A program made the position numbers and the translations under genes. Shown in pieces: positions 55,321 to 63,927 of a DNA stretch of 64,000 bases (positions are counted from its first letter, which is position 1; each line of letters starts with the position of its first letter). Where the stretch lies: contig NZ_JBPWOA010000026.1 in NCBI RefSeq assembly GCF_051781005.1, forward strand, positions 347,397-411,396, read 5' to 3'. The notes below the pieces were generated by a model, which was not told where the DNA came from, ran no database searches, and was given only the letters and a program-made list of their open reading frames with translations. This DNA comes from Anabaena sp051781005 (lineage in GTDB: Bacteria > Cyanobacteriota > Cyanobacteriia > Cyanobacteriales > Nostocaceae).

Positions 55321-55701
55321 ATGAACGACGATCCAATGATTAAATCAGAAGTTAACACAAAATCCAGCGAAAAAAGCCTAGAGGCAATGCGGCATTTTTC
55401 CGAACAATACGCCAAACGGACTGGAACATACTTCTGTTCAGAACCTTCCGTTACAGCAGTCGTAATTGAAGGTTTAGCCAAACATAAAGATGAACTCGGT
55501 GCGCCTTTGTGTCCCTGTCGCCACTATGAAGACAAAGAAGCAGAAGTCAGCGCTGCCTATTGGAACTGTCCCTGTGTCCCCATGCGAGAACGCAAAGAGT
55601 GCCACTGTATGCTCTTTCTCACCACCGATAACGATTTTGCTGGCGAAAGACAAGATATTTCCCTGGAAACCATCAAAGAAGTGCGGGATAGCATGGGATG
55701 A
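55321..55701 (+). CDS. ftrC: Ferredoxin-thioredoxin reductase, catalytic subunit
   Basis: Iron-sulfur enzyme subunit (126 residues) that passes electrons from photosystem-reduced ferredoxin to thioredoxin, linking light to enzyme regulation. All conserved cysteines appear: FCSEPSVT, CPCRHYED, NCPCVPMRE and CHCMLF, which bind the [4Fe-4S] cluster and form the active-site disulfide. Length is normal. Its stop overlaps the ATG of the DUF309 gene (ATGA), so the two are coupled. The variable subunit gene (ftrV) is not in the window. Confidence 0.96.
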   Translation: MNDDPMIKSEVNTKSSEKSLEAMRHFSEQYAKRTGTYFCSEPSVTAVVIEGLAKHKDELGAPLCPCRHYEDKEAEVSAAYWNCPCVPMRERKECHCMLFLTTDNDFAGERQDISLETIKEVRDSMG

Positions 55702-56090
55702 GTGACGACCTACCCCAAGAGTTTTGGCAAGGAGTGGAACAGTTCAACTCTGGACAGTTCTACGCTTGTCATGACACCTTAGAAGCTCTATGGATTGAAG
55801 CAACCGAGCCAGAAAAAAGTTTATATCAAGGTATTCTGCAAATTGCAGTAGCCCTCTATCACCTGGGTAATCGTAACTTGCGAGGAGCAATGATTTTATT
55901 GGGGGAAGGTAGCAATCGCTTACGCCGTTATCCCGCTAGTGATTGCGCCATCAATGTGGAAGAATTTTTTACTCAAAGTGTGGAATTGTTGAAGGAACTC
56001 CAACAAACAGATCCAGAAAAAATTCTTAGTGTAGATTTAGGTAAAAATGCAGCCTTGTCTTTACCTAGAATTTCTATAATTAAAGACTAG
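55698..56090 (+). CDS. DUF309 family protein
   Basis: Helical protein of 130 residues with the DUF309 signature: FWQGVEQFNSGQFYACHDTLEALW, LYQGILQIAVALYHL and NLRGAMILLGEG. The function is unknown. Its start overlaps the end of ftrC by four bases, which implies co-translation and perhaps a link to redox regulation or photosynthesis. Confidence 0.9.
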   Translation: MSDDLPQEFWQGVEQFNSGQFYACHDTLEALWIEATEPEKSLYQGILQIAVALYHLGNRNLRGAMILLGEGSNRLRRYPASDCAINVEEFFTQSVELLKELQQTDPEKILSVDLGKNAALSLPRISIIKD

Positions 56091-56415
56091 CAATAACGAA
56101 ACTTTTAGGTGTCCTTAAGCGTCAACAATCTCAAGTTGTAGTCACATATTCAAGATTTATCTGCAATTATTCCCGATAGCAGATTGTATTTCTGGATAAA
56201 GTGGTTGAGTTGACACTTCAGCACCTCTAGTGCAACAAGGCAAAAAGAATAAAAGCTTGTTTAATCAGCTTTTTAACCTTTTTCACTAGATATCTATTTT
56301 CGCCCTTTTGTACTGGTAATATTGAGGCTGATTTTTTTCAACTTTAATTTTGGTGATTCTGCACTGAGTACGATTTTTTAAATCAGAATACAAACTGAGA
56401 TAATCCTTATCCACT
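56091..56415. other. Intergenic stretch before lptA
   Basis: About 325 bases with no gene or dispersed element. A GCTTGTTTAATCAGCTTTTTAACC region has a weak AAGC...GCTT symmetry followed by T-rich DNA and might end the ftrC transcript; this is uncertain. Confidence 0.45.
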
Positions 56416-56913
56416 ATGATACCCCCCTATCAATTGCCAAAATCACAGATACATCGTCTTGGATTGGCGCTAATGCTACCCGTTGCGCTATTGGGTGCAA
56501 TTGCTTTTCCCAGCCAATTACCAACCGCTACAGCCCAATCATCTGGGGGAAATCGCCCACTCACCATTCGCTCTGATGTGCAAGAATATGATGCCAAAAG
56601 TCAAGTAATTACTGCTCGTGGTAATGTGCAAATGTTGTATCCTGCTCGTCAGTTGCAAGCAACAGCAGCCCAAGCACAATACTTTAGTCAAGAAAGACGC
56701 ATTGATTTCAGTGGTAATGTCTATATTTTGCAACAGGGTAATAATAGTATTAGGGCAGAAAAAGTAACTTATTTGATTGATGAAGGTCGATTTATCGCCT
56801 TACCCCAGTCTAATCGTCAGGTAGAATCTGTGTACATGGTAGAAGACTCTAATCTCAATGGACAAAATGCCAAACCTGCCCCAAAGACACCATCTCTCAA
56901 GCGTTCTAATTAG
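56416..56913 (+). CDS. lptA: LptA/OstA-like lipopolysaccharide transport protein
   Basis: Periplasmic bridge protein (165 residues) of the lipopolysaccharide export machine. A signal peptide (LGLALMLPVALLGAIAFPSQ, then ATAQS) is followed by the OstA beta-jellyroll: LTIRSDVQEYDAKSQVITARGNVQM, RQLQATAAQAQYF, RRIDFSGNVYILQQG. The short C-terminal tail is Pro- and Asn-rich. It sits 27 bases before lptB, in an export gene cluster with the LptF/G-like permease downstream. Confidence 0.9.
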   Translation: MIPPYQLPKSQIHRLGLALMLPVALLGAIAFPSQLPTATAQSSGGNRPLTIRSDVQEYDAKSQVITARGNVQMLYPARQLQATAAQAQYFSQERRIDFSGNVYILQQGNNSIRAEKVTYLIDEGRFIALPQSNRQVESVYMVEDSNLNGQNAKPAPKTPSLKRSN

Positions 56914-56940
56914 TATCTGTTACCACAAAAAACGCGAATA

Positions 56941-57669
56941 GTGAAAATAGTTTTAGAAAATATTCACAAATCTTACGGCAAGCGACTAATTGTCAATCGC
57001 GTTAACCTTTCTGTAGCTCAAGGTGAAGTTGTTGGCTTACTCGGCCCCAATGGGGCTGGTAAAACGACGACATTTTATATCGCTACAGGCTTAGAAAAAC
57101 CCAATCAAGGGCGGGTGTGGTTGGATAATTTGGATATTACGGGAATGCCCATGCACAAGAGAGCTAGATTGGGAATTGGCTATTTAGCTCAAGAAGCAAG
57201 TGTGTTTCGTCAACTCTCCGTTCAAGATAATATCCTGCTAGTATTCGAGCAAACTAGTGTACCACGCAGGGAGTGGTCGAGACGGTTGCATGATTTAATC
57301 GGGGAGTTTCGCTTGGAAAAAGTTGCCAATAGCAAAGGAATTCAACTTTCTGGTGGTGAAAGACGACGGACAGAGTTAGCCAGGGCTTTAGCAGCAGGAA
57401 GACAAGGGCCAAAATTCCTATTGTTGGATGAACCATTTGCGGGAGTAGACCCTATAGCAGTTGCAGAAATTCAAGAAATTGTGGGACAATTGCGCGATCG
57501 CGGTATGGGCATTCTCATCACAGATCACAATGTCCGCGAAACCCTGGCCATTACTGATCGTGGTTATATCATGCGGGAAGGGCAAATTCTCGCTTTTGGC
57601 ATAGCAGATGAACTTTACAATAACCCACTCGTGCGTCAATACTATTTAGGTGATAACTTTTCAACTTAG
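56941..57669 (+). CDS. lptB: LPS export ABC ATPase
   Basis: ABC ATPase of 242 residues that powers lipopolysaccharide extraction from the inner membrane. Motifs: Walker A GPNGAGKTTTFY, Q-loop YLAQEASVF, signature LSGGERRRTELA, Walker B FLLLDEPFAGVDP and H-loop ITDHNVRET. The start is GTG at 56941. It belongs to the LptB subfamily rather than LivG/F, as shown by EASVFRQLSVQDNI. A family A element separates it from the permease gene. Confidence 0.94.
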   Translation: MKIVLENIHKSYGKRLIVNRVNLSVAQGEVVGLLGPNGAGKTTTFYIATGLEKPNQGRVWLDNLDITGMPMHKRARLGIGYLAQEASVFRQLSVQDNILLVFEQTSVPRREWSRRLHDLIGEFRLEKVANSKGIQLSGGERRRTELARALAAGRQGPKFLLLDEPFAGVDPIAVAEIQEIVGQLRDRGMGILITDHNVRETLAITDRGYIMREGQILAFGIADELYNNPLVRQYYLGDNFST

Positions 57670-57791
57670 AATTTATTATTGTTAATAATAAAAAATAATT
57701 TAAATCTCATAAATTAGCCACTTCAATCACAATTATAAATACCTTTTCAAACTGCTAATACATCTGCCGAGATTTAACTTTTAAACTTATT

Positions 57792-57982
57792 GTAAGTATT
57801 CAGGATGGAGAATACATAAATCATGAGAATCAAGGCTTTTCGAGTCAATTTTGATGATTTTGAGAAAATCTCACTTCTCTCCATTCCTGATTTCATAAGC
57901 ATTCTGACTCCTTGCCCTGAGCGTTCACGTAGTGTGTCGAAGACAAGTCGAAGGGCTAACTCCTGAATTCTGACTCCTGACA
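57792..57982. repeat. Family A element between lptB and the LptF/G gene
   Basis: Starts GTAAGTATTCAGGA; the right end is decayed (CTGAATTCTGACTCCTGAC). The core matches the element at 35498-35635 in inverted orientation, with an added CGTAGTGTGTCGAAGACAAG module shared with 5527-5702. The open frame across it is spurious. Confidence 0.75.
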
Positions 57983-57990
57983 AATTACTT

Positions 57991-59166
57991 ATGATATCCA
58001 AGCAGATTAAATCTTTCTACTCACTCAATTCACTGCTGCCTTTTTCCATCATGGATCGCTATTTGGCAATGCAGTTGCTACCGCTATTTCTATTCGGAGT
58101 TGGAGCATTTACTTCTGTAGTCTTAGCAATTGACAGCCTATTTGAATTATTACGAAAAGTAGTAGAATCTGGACTACCAATCACCACAGCCCTGAAAGTT
58201 TTTGCCTTAAAACTGCCTTATGTCATGGTTTATTCCTTCCCCATGTCCACCTTATTAGCTACTTTAATGACCTACAGTCGTTTGTCTAGTGAGAGTGAAC
58301 TAATAGCCCTTCGTGGTTGTGGAGTAAGCGTCTATCGCATGGTTCTAACTGCTGTTTTATTAAGTACTTTAGTCACAGGCATGACTTATGTTTTTAATGA
58401 ACAGATTGCACCAGCAGCCAATTATGAAGCAACTCGGACACTAGAGCAGGCACTAAAATCAGATACACCCTCATTTAAACAACAAAATATCTACTATCCT
58501 GAATATCGAGAAATTAAACAACCAGATGGTAGTACTAATAAAATACTTTCACGCTTGTTTTATGCCGATCAATTTGATGGCAAAAAAATGCAAGGTTTAA
58601 CAATTATAGATAGATCTACACAAGGACTCAATCAAATACTCGTCTCAGAATCTGCCCAGTGGAATGCTTCAGAACAAGTTTGGGATTTTTATAATGGTAC
58701 TATTTATTTAGTTGCTCCCGACCGTTCCTATCGAAATATTTTGCGGTTTGAAAAACAACAATTGCAACTACCCCGCACACCTTTAAATTTAGCAGAAAAT
58801 AGCCGAGATTATGGCGAAATGAACATTTCCCAAGCTCTAGAACAACTAGAAATAGAACGTTTAGCTGGCAACCCCCAAAAAATTAGAAAATTAGAAGTGC
58901 GGATTCAACAAAAAATTGCCTTTCCCTTTGTATCTATAATTTTTGGTTTAGTAGGTTCGGCAATGGGCAGCATACCTCAACGGACAGGTAGAGGAACGAG
59001 TTTTGGGATCAGTGTCATAGTTATTTTCAGTTACTACTTATTATTATCAGTTTCTGGTGCTTTAGCACAGGCAGATATTCTTTCTCCCTTAATAGGTGCT
59101 TGGTTGCCTAACTTATTTGGTTTGGTAACAGGTCTATTTCTATTGTCGCGAGTTGCACAAAGATAA
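57991..59166 (+). CDS. LptF/LptG-family permease
   Basis: YjgP/YjgQ-type permease of 391 residues that forms the membrane part of the LptBFG lipopolysaccharide exporter. The first hydrophobic helix follows MDRYLAMQLLPLFLFG. The coupling region SESELIALRGCGVSVYRM is the family hallmark. A periplasmic beta-jellyroll (about 160-275) and the final helices (FPFVSIIFGLVGSAMGSIP) complete the fold. Cyanobacteria usually encode a single LptF/G-like protein, which may form a homodimer with LptB. The family A element between it and lptB may weaken their co-transcription. Confidence 0.92.
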   Translation: MISKQIKSFYSLNSLLPFSIMDRYLAMQLLPLFLFGVGAFTSVVLAIDSLFELLRKVVESGLPITTALKVFALKLPYVMVYSFPMSTLLATLMTYSRLSSESELIALRGCGVSVYRMVLTAVLLSTLVTGMTYVFNEQIAPAANYEATRTLEQALKSDTPSFKQQNIYYPEYREIKQPDGSTNKILSRLFYADQFDGKKMQGLTIIDRSTQGLNQILVSESAQWNASEQVWDFYNGTIYLVAPDRSYRNILRFEKQQLQLPRTPLNLAENSRDYGEMNISQALEQLEIERLAGNPQKIRKLEVRIQQKIAFPFVSIIFGLVGSAMGSIPQRTGRGTSFGISVIVIFSYYLLLSVSGALAQADILSPLIGAWLPNLFGLVTGLFLLSRVAQR

Positions 59167-59205
59167 ATAATTTGTAATTCGTAATTCGTAATTTGTAATT
59201 TGTAA

Positions 59206-59254
59206 GTAAGGATTCAGGATACAGTATTCTGACTCCTGACTCCCGACTTCTTAC
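59206..59254. repeat. Minimal family A element (49 bp)
   Basis: Ends GTAAGGATTCAGGA and GACTTCTTAC enclose only about 25 bases of CTGACTC-type heptamers. It is preceded by a TTCGTAATTCGTAATT run like that at 10557. This is the shortest copy in the window. Confidence 0.7.
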
Positions 59255-59264
59255 AGTAAAAGTT

Positions 59265-59879
59265 TTATTGAGGATTCCGACATTCTGGTGCAGCTGGATT
59301 TTCTCGGCAATATTCTTCAAAAGAAAGTTTAGCTGACACCATAACTTCAGCTTTCTGATGTGCAGCTTCTGCTTGTAGTTCCTCTACCTCATCCCAAGCA
59401 GCAGCGCAGGCTTTAGAATAAGCTCCTTGTTTAGTACAAGTAGCACGGGCTTCTTCAATCGCTTTTTTAATTCTCTCCTCTAGTAGTAACGTTTTAGGAG
59501 CTTCCACAAAATCACTTTTGGTGAGAATATCCGTAATTGAGATAATTCCCAACATCTGACCTTGAATTACAGGGGCCCTGCGAATACCAGTATTAGCAAA
59601 CAATCGTGCTACGTATTCTACACTCAGATTAGGATCGACAATAATACAAGGCTTACTCATAATTTCATAAACCCTTAATTGTCTAGGGTCTTTGCCGTAA
59701 GCTGTCACCTTATAGACAATATCTGTTTCAGTGACAATGCCATAGGCATCATCATCATAGCGACGATCCACAACCAGCGCACGCAATCCTTTTTCTTTCA
59801 TTAGTCCGACTGCTTCTGCAACAGTCGCTGTACCACGAATAGTAACTACGTCCTTGGTCATGATATCTTCGGCTTTCAT
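59265..59879 (-). CDS. CBS-CP12 fusion protein
   Basis: Protein of 204 residues. Residues 1-130 are two CBS motifs that bind adenine nucleotides (AEDIMTKDVVTIRGTATVAEA, ...GIVTETDIV..., RAPVIQGQMLGIISITDIL). Residues about 138-204 are a CP12 domain: the N-terminal Cys pair in TCTKQGAYSKAC, the core AWDEVEELQAEAAHQ, and the C-terminal Cys pair in YCRENPAAPEC. CP12 regulates Calvin-cycle GAPDH and phosphoribulokinase by redox-controlled binding. CBS-CP12 fusions are known in cyanobacteria and add adenylate sensing. The gene is monocistronic and minus-strand. Confidence 0.95.
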   Translation of the reverse strand: MKAEDIMTKDVVTIRGTATVAEAVGLMKEKGLRALVVDRRYDDDAYGIVTETDIVYKVTAYGKDPRQLRVYEIMSKPCIIVDPNLSVEYVARLFANTGIRRAPVIQGQMLGIISITDILTKSDFVEAPKTLLLEERIKKAIEEARATCTKQGAYSKACAAAWDEVEELQAEAAHQKAEVMVSAKLSFEEYCRENPAAPECRNPQ

Positions 59880-59939
59880 GATTAAGTCTCCTGGTGAATG
59901 GTACAGTAGTAACTAGGAAGGGAAAAGTTTAACAATTGC

Positions 59940-60030
59940 AGGACTTACGCAAAACCTACTTCAAATATTGTCATTGCGACGTAAGGAAGCAATCTCAAAC
60001 CCCGATGTTTCGTTAAAATGCGTAAGTCCT
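59940..60030. repeat. Family D MITE-like element, copy 1
   Basis: Ends AGGACTTACGCAAAA (59940-59954) and TTAAAATGCGTAAGTCCT (to 60030) form inverted repeats around a 60-base core with ATTGCGACGTAAGGAAGC. The surrounding 625-base gap otherwise holds only a GGGGAAA / TTTCCCC hairpin (60243-60259) and no gene. Confidence 0.8.
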
Positions 60031-60504
60031 AAATTGTTTGGCTATACCAATAAAATTAGTCCAGCTTTCAACTCCAGATGATATCCAAAGTGACCGATAC
60101 CTGAAAACTAAGCATAAATTGACTAAAAGTTATAAAAAAATGTCAAAGAACTGCAAGGTTTAACACTAACTTTACATTTGGGATTGAAAATACTTCTACT
60201 TATAATGGTTCTTGGCCAGATGTAATAAATACAGTCGAGGTAGGGGAAATCCTTTCCCCACAGGCTTGGCAATTGAAAACTGCACATCACTAATCTGAAA
60301 ACTGCTATAGAATTTCTTATAAATTTATTTAATTTACATTTCGTATGAAAGTAAATTTTTGATTAATTAAACTGTATTACACATGAATTATGATTTTTGA
60401 GCAGCTAGGATGAAATTACAATACTTTTACTATTGATATAGTTCAACTCAAGAGAAGCATCCAAATCTTTCCTAATTTATAAAAATCATTCAATTAATAA
60501 AGTT

Positions 60505-61530
60505 ATGCCAGCACGCAACTATCCCCCTGCTTATTTACGTTATCTCAAAGCCAGATTATCCAATTTCTTACGGCCTAGTTTTTGGGGAACAGGCATTTTC
60601 TTAATCGTTGTAGTCCTAGTAATTAGGGAATATTGGGTAAATCCAGCACTTTTCACTGAAAAACCAAATAAAGACGCAGTTGTTTCCGAGAATGTTGAAG
60701 AAGCTTCACTTTCTAATGAAGATAAAGCAATTACAGCAGATATTGATAATATGCCATCTTTGTTGAGCGATTTTGACAAAGAAAATTTATCTGCGATAAT
60801 ACCTACATTCCCAGAAAATTCTCAGGTAGATAACAGGGAAACATTTTTCAACGATGCAATTAATAAACAAAATGCTGATGCTAATCCTGCCAAATTAAAT
60901 CCTGGAGTAGGGATAGTTAATCAAGTTTCTTCAGTCAGTGTAAAAAATCCCTTTGTCCTGCAAGCAGAAAAATTATTGCAGCCTGTTAAGGCTAATAATA
61001 GCAACCAATTTTCAGGTATTAATAATCTAGTTGTTCCCAGTTCAACAGAAGTAACAGCCGTTTCTAATTTGAGTTTTGAATTGAATAATCAAACTATAAA
61101 CAATCAAACTCCTGTTTTGATCAATCCTTTAGCAGCAGCCATTAACAAATCTAGTAATACAAACCAAATAAATTCTTTTAGTAGTAATGGAAATTTAAGA
61201 TCAATTGCACCTAATAACAGCTTACCTAATCAGGGTTTACCCTCTAGTTCCAGTATGGGTTATATTCAGCCAGGATTAGTGAACCAGCCACAAAACCCCT
61301 ATAGTAATTTTAATAACGTTCAGACACCACCCAATGTAGTAACACCAACAACAGGTTTAACTCCTGTACCTAATAATTCCTATGCTGTCCAGCCTTCAAG
61401 TCGAGATGTTGTCAACTCAACTGCTACTGTAGGATATGGAAATTATGGTAATTATAATTTACAGCAGCCTAGTCAATTACCGCAATCTAATTTATCTTAT
61501 CCTGGGCAGGTGCAACAGTATCCCAGGTAA
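60505..61530 (+). CDS. Asn/Gln/Pro-rich single-pass membrane protein, unknown function
   Basis: Protein of 341 residues that I do not recognise. A short basic N-terminus (YLRYLKARLSNFLRP) is followed by one TM helix (FWGTGIFLIVVVLVI, about residues 27-42). The rest is low complexity, rich in Asn, Ser, Pro and Gln, and probably unfolded and extracytoplasmic, with a Tyr/Gly/Asn/Gln-rich end (GYGNYGNYNLQQPSQLPQ). It has no Cys in the tail and no enzyme motif. It could be a surface or wall-linked protein, or a partner of a septal or envelope complex. It stands alone. Confidence 0.72.
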   Translation: MPARNYPPAYLRYLKARLSNFLRPSFWGTGIFLIVVVLVIREYWVNPALFTEKPNKDAVVSENVEEASLSNEDKAITADIDNMPSLLSDFDKENLSAIIPTFPENSQVDNRETFFNDAINKQNADANPAKLNPGVGIVNQVSSVSVKNPFVLQAEKLLQPVKANNSNQFSGINNLVVPSSTEVTAVSNLSFELNNQTINNQTPVLINPLAAAINKSSNTNQINSFSSNGNLRSIAPNNSLPNQGLPSSSSMGYIQPGLVNQPQNPYSNFNNVQTPPNVVTPTTGLTPVPNNSYAVQPSSRDVVNSTATVGYGNYGNYNLQQPSQLPQSNLSYPGQVQQYPR

Positions 61531-61837
61531 TTTTTGCAGGGTCATTACTAAATAATATGGTTTTAGCTGATATATTTTTCACAATTAGATTTACCATTTA
61601 GAAAACAACGTTTTAATCCTAAGGATAATGTTTGAATAAAGAATCTTGATTCAGGCAAATCATTTTAGAAATAGCTTAATGTGAATGATAATTTTACTAG
61701 ATTGACAGAACATAACTCTCAATCAACAGTTTAAACTTTGAGTGATACAGGGATTTAAAATCTGATTTTTACATTCATGTTTCAGTATTTTACAACTGAA
61801 ATTGATGGGGATGGTAAAATAATCGCTATTTTTTTAC

Positions 61838-62001
61838 TTAGAGAACTCCACAAAAAGAAATGCCCAATGTCATTCTGTTCACGAAGTGTGGCGTTAGCCA
61901 TACGGAACGAAGTGTAGTGAAGAATCCTCCGAGATGCTTCGTTTCGCTTTGCTACACTCAGCATGACAAAACAGGATCATTTATTTTGTGGCTTACTCTT
62001 A
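61838..62001. repeat. Family C MITE-like element, copy 2
   Basis: Left end TTAGAGAACTCCACAA, right end TTGTGGCTTACTCTTA. It is the inverted equivalent of 37958-38096, with an extra ACGAAGTGTGGCGTTAGCCA module in the middle. The rest of the 538-base gap before the nuclease gene shows no feature. Confidence 0.8.
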
Positions 62002-62068
62002 TCTGTTAAAAATGTCAAGATTCATACTCGAATTCATTTGTATTTAATAAAAATCACATCACAATATT

Positions 62069-63059
62069 ATGTTGGAACAAGAGTTAGATATCGAATCAAT
62101 TATAAATGAGTTAAAGGTCTTACCATTATTTAACCTTTCATTATCATCTAAAGAATTATTTCATAGTAACTTTTTAGCCTGGATATGTGAAATTTATCCA
62201 AAAATATTAGGCGTAGTATTTGCAGATTATCTAGAACATGATGTATCTTCTTGTGAAATATCTAATGTATATCGAGAATATAAGAAGATAGATTTAACAT
62301 TAAAATATAGTCATGGAGAAACATTAATTATTGAAAATAAAGTAAAAAGCCTTCCTGACTTGGAACAATTGAAAAAATATTCTCTTGAACACCCTAATGT
62401 AAATTTCTTGCTTTTAAGTTTAGTTGAACCCAATTTTTCATAATAAAAATATAGATAAACTATGGGAAATTCGATTTCGTGATGTCATGATTAAACTTTG
62501 GTATTCACAATTAGCAGAATGTCTAAAACAAAGATTACAAACAGAGGGATTCAAAATAAATACAAATTGGGACGATATAAAAAAAGGAGAATTTACGGCA
62601 CATTCAGACATGAGTAATGGAAAAGGGTATTGTGCTTTTTATTACTGCATAAAAGATAAAGACTCTTATTTAAAAAATGGAAAACTCATTGGTAGTCCTA
62701 TTATTTTAGGTATTCAGATTGATGATAATAAATTTGGCGTTTCATGGGGATTTTGGTATAGTAAAATAAAAGGTAGAATTATAGCTGAAAAATTATTAAA
62801 TTCAAATATTTGGTTTGATCTATCTCTTATTCCTGGGAACTCTCAAGAATATCCCACAACTAAAAGTAAAGTTTTTAATCAATATGATAAAGGTGATATT
62901 TTGTATCGTTCTAAGAATTTAGAAAATATGATTACTGTAAATGAACTTATTGATCTCATACTCAAATACCTGTACATAATTAAACAAAAAGAAATGAATA
63001 TAGAAGAAATTATAGAAAGTGTATTAAACATATCTAAAAATAATGAGATAGATACCTGA
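62069..63059 (+). pseudogene. PD-(D/E)XK nuclease-family gene with frameshift and probable deletion
   Basis: Two frames that overlap by 20 bases. The first (62069-62443) carries FHSNFLAWICE, then KKIDLTLKY and LIIENKVKSLPDLEQLKKYS, the D and ExK active-site strands of a PD-(D/E)XK family. It stops just after a T5 run (62433-62437). Removing one T continues VEPNFHNKNIDKLWEIRFRD into the second frame (to 63059), which has RDVMIKLWYSQLAECLKQRL and a C-terminal domain. The LLLSLVEP strand is normally followed by about 70-90 more residues before such a region, so an internal deletion is also likely. The gene is probably inactive. Confidence 0.78.
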
Positions 63060-63114
63060 ATTGTTTTAAAAAATGGTAATACGCGTATTAATAGATTATA
63101 GATAAAGATGATTA

Positions 63115-63672
63115 TTAAAATATTTCACTCACATTAATACTCACATCAGGAAAAGCTAAAATTGATAAACTTTGACTTTTCACTAACTTTTGTATATCTT
63201 GATAAATTCCCTGGAGAGGATTTCGATATATTTCGATAATTTCCTGATTAACATCTACTAACCAAACTTCAGAAATCTTTGCTTCTGCATACAAAGGAAT
63301 TTTCACTTCCCGGTCATATTTTACAGTTGTATCGGCAACTTCTATTAACAAAAATATATCTTCTGGTTGGGGGTGTGAATTTCTATAAAAATCTGGACGT
63401 GGTTTTAATAATGCTATATCTGGTTGCGGTTCAGAAGTTTCATCTAATTCTATAGGATTTTGAGGTGCAAGAATGATCTCTTTTCCTAAAAGCTGAATTA
63501 GCAGATTAACTAATCTATTTACACAACCGGCGTGTCTTGTCCCAATAGGTGACATATCAATCATTTCTCCTCGAATTAATTCTACTCGATCATTTTCTGA
63601 CAAAATACCAGATTCAGCCATTTGGTGAAATTGCTTAACTGTAAATTGGTGTCTGAGTAGTTGTAAAACCAT
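63115..63672 (-). CDS. Uma2-family endonuclease-like protein (3)
   Basis: DUF820/Uma2 protein of 185 residues. Motifs: FTVKQFHQMAESGIL, DRVELIRGEMIDMSPIG, QPDIALLKP (active-site Asp), FLLIEVADTT (Glu) and EVWLVDVNQEIIEIYR. The frame opens with GTG at 63678; the ATG at 63672 is the better start. It converges on the broken PD-(D/E)XK gene. This is the third Uma2 gene in the window, reflecting the large family in this lineage. Confidence 0.9.
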   Translation of the reverse strand: MVLQLLRHQFTVKQFHQMAESGILSENDRVELIRGEMIDMSPIGTRHAGCVNRLVNLLIQLLGKEIILAPQNPIELDETSEPQPDIALLKPRPDFYRNSHPQPEDIFLLIEVADTTVKYDREVKIPLYAEAKISEVWLVDVNQEIIEIYRNPLQGIYQDIQKLVKSQSLSILAFPDVSINVSEIF

Positions 63673-63813
63673 TTTCACCTCTATTTGGATTTTAATTGAG
63701 ATGGGTAAAAACTAATAATTCAGGAATCATGATTGAAGTAAGGAAACCCAAAACGATTAATATTTTTGTTGGGTTGCGCTGATGCTTAACCCAATCTACT
63801 TTTTGATTATATC

Positions 63814-63927
63814 AGGACTTACTCAAAACCATGAGGAAACGTTCGCGCAGCTTGCCGTTAGGCATACCGCAGAGGACGCAGAGGACACAGAGGAATAAGA
63901 GTTTGGGAGAGTTTTTGCGTAAGTCCT
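63814..63927. repeat. Family D MITE-like element, copy 2
   Basis: Ends AGGACTTACTCAAAA and TTTTTGCGTAAGTCCT, flanked on both sides by AT-rich TATAT-like bases. The core has GCGCAGCTTGCCGTTAGGC and a CGCAGAGGACGCAGAGG stretch. Just upstream, TTGGGTT / AACCCAA (63768-63794) forms a hairpin. No gene is seen from 63679 to the right edge. Confidence 0.8.

Noticed and set aside
57774..58001. Minus-strand open frame between lptB and the permease gene
   Set aside because: It lies wholly in a family A repeat.
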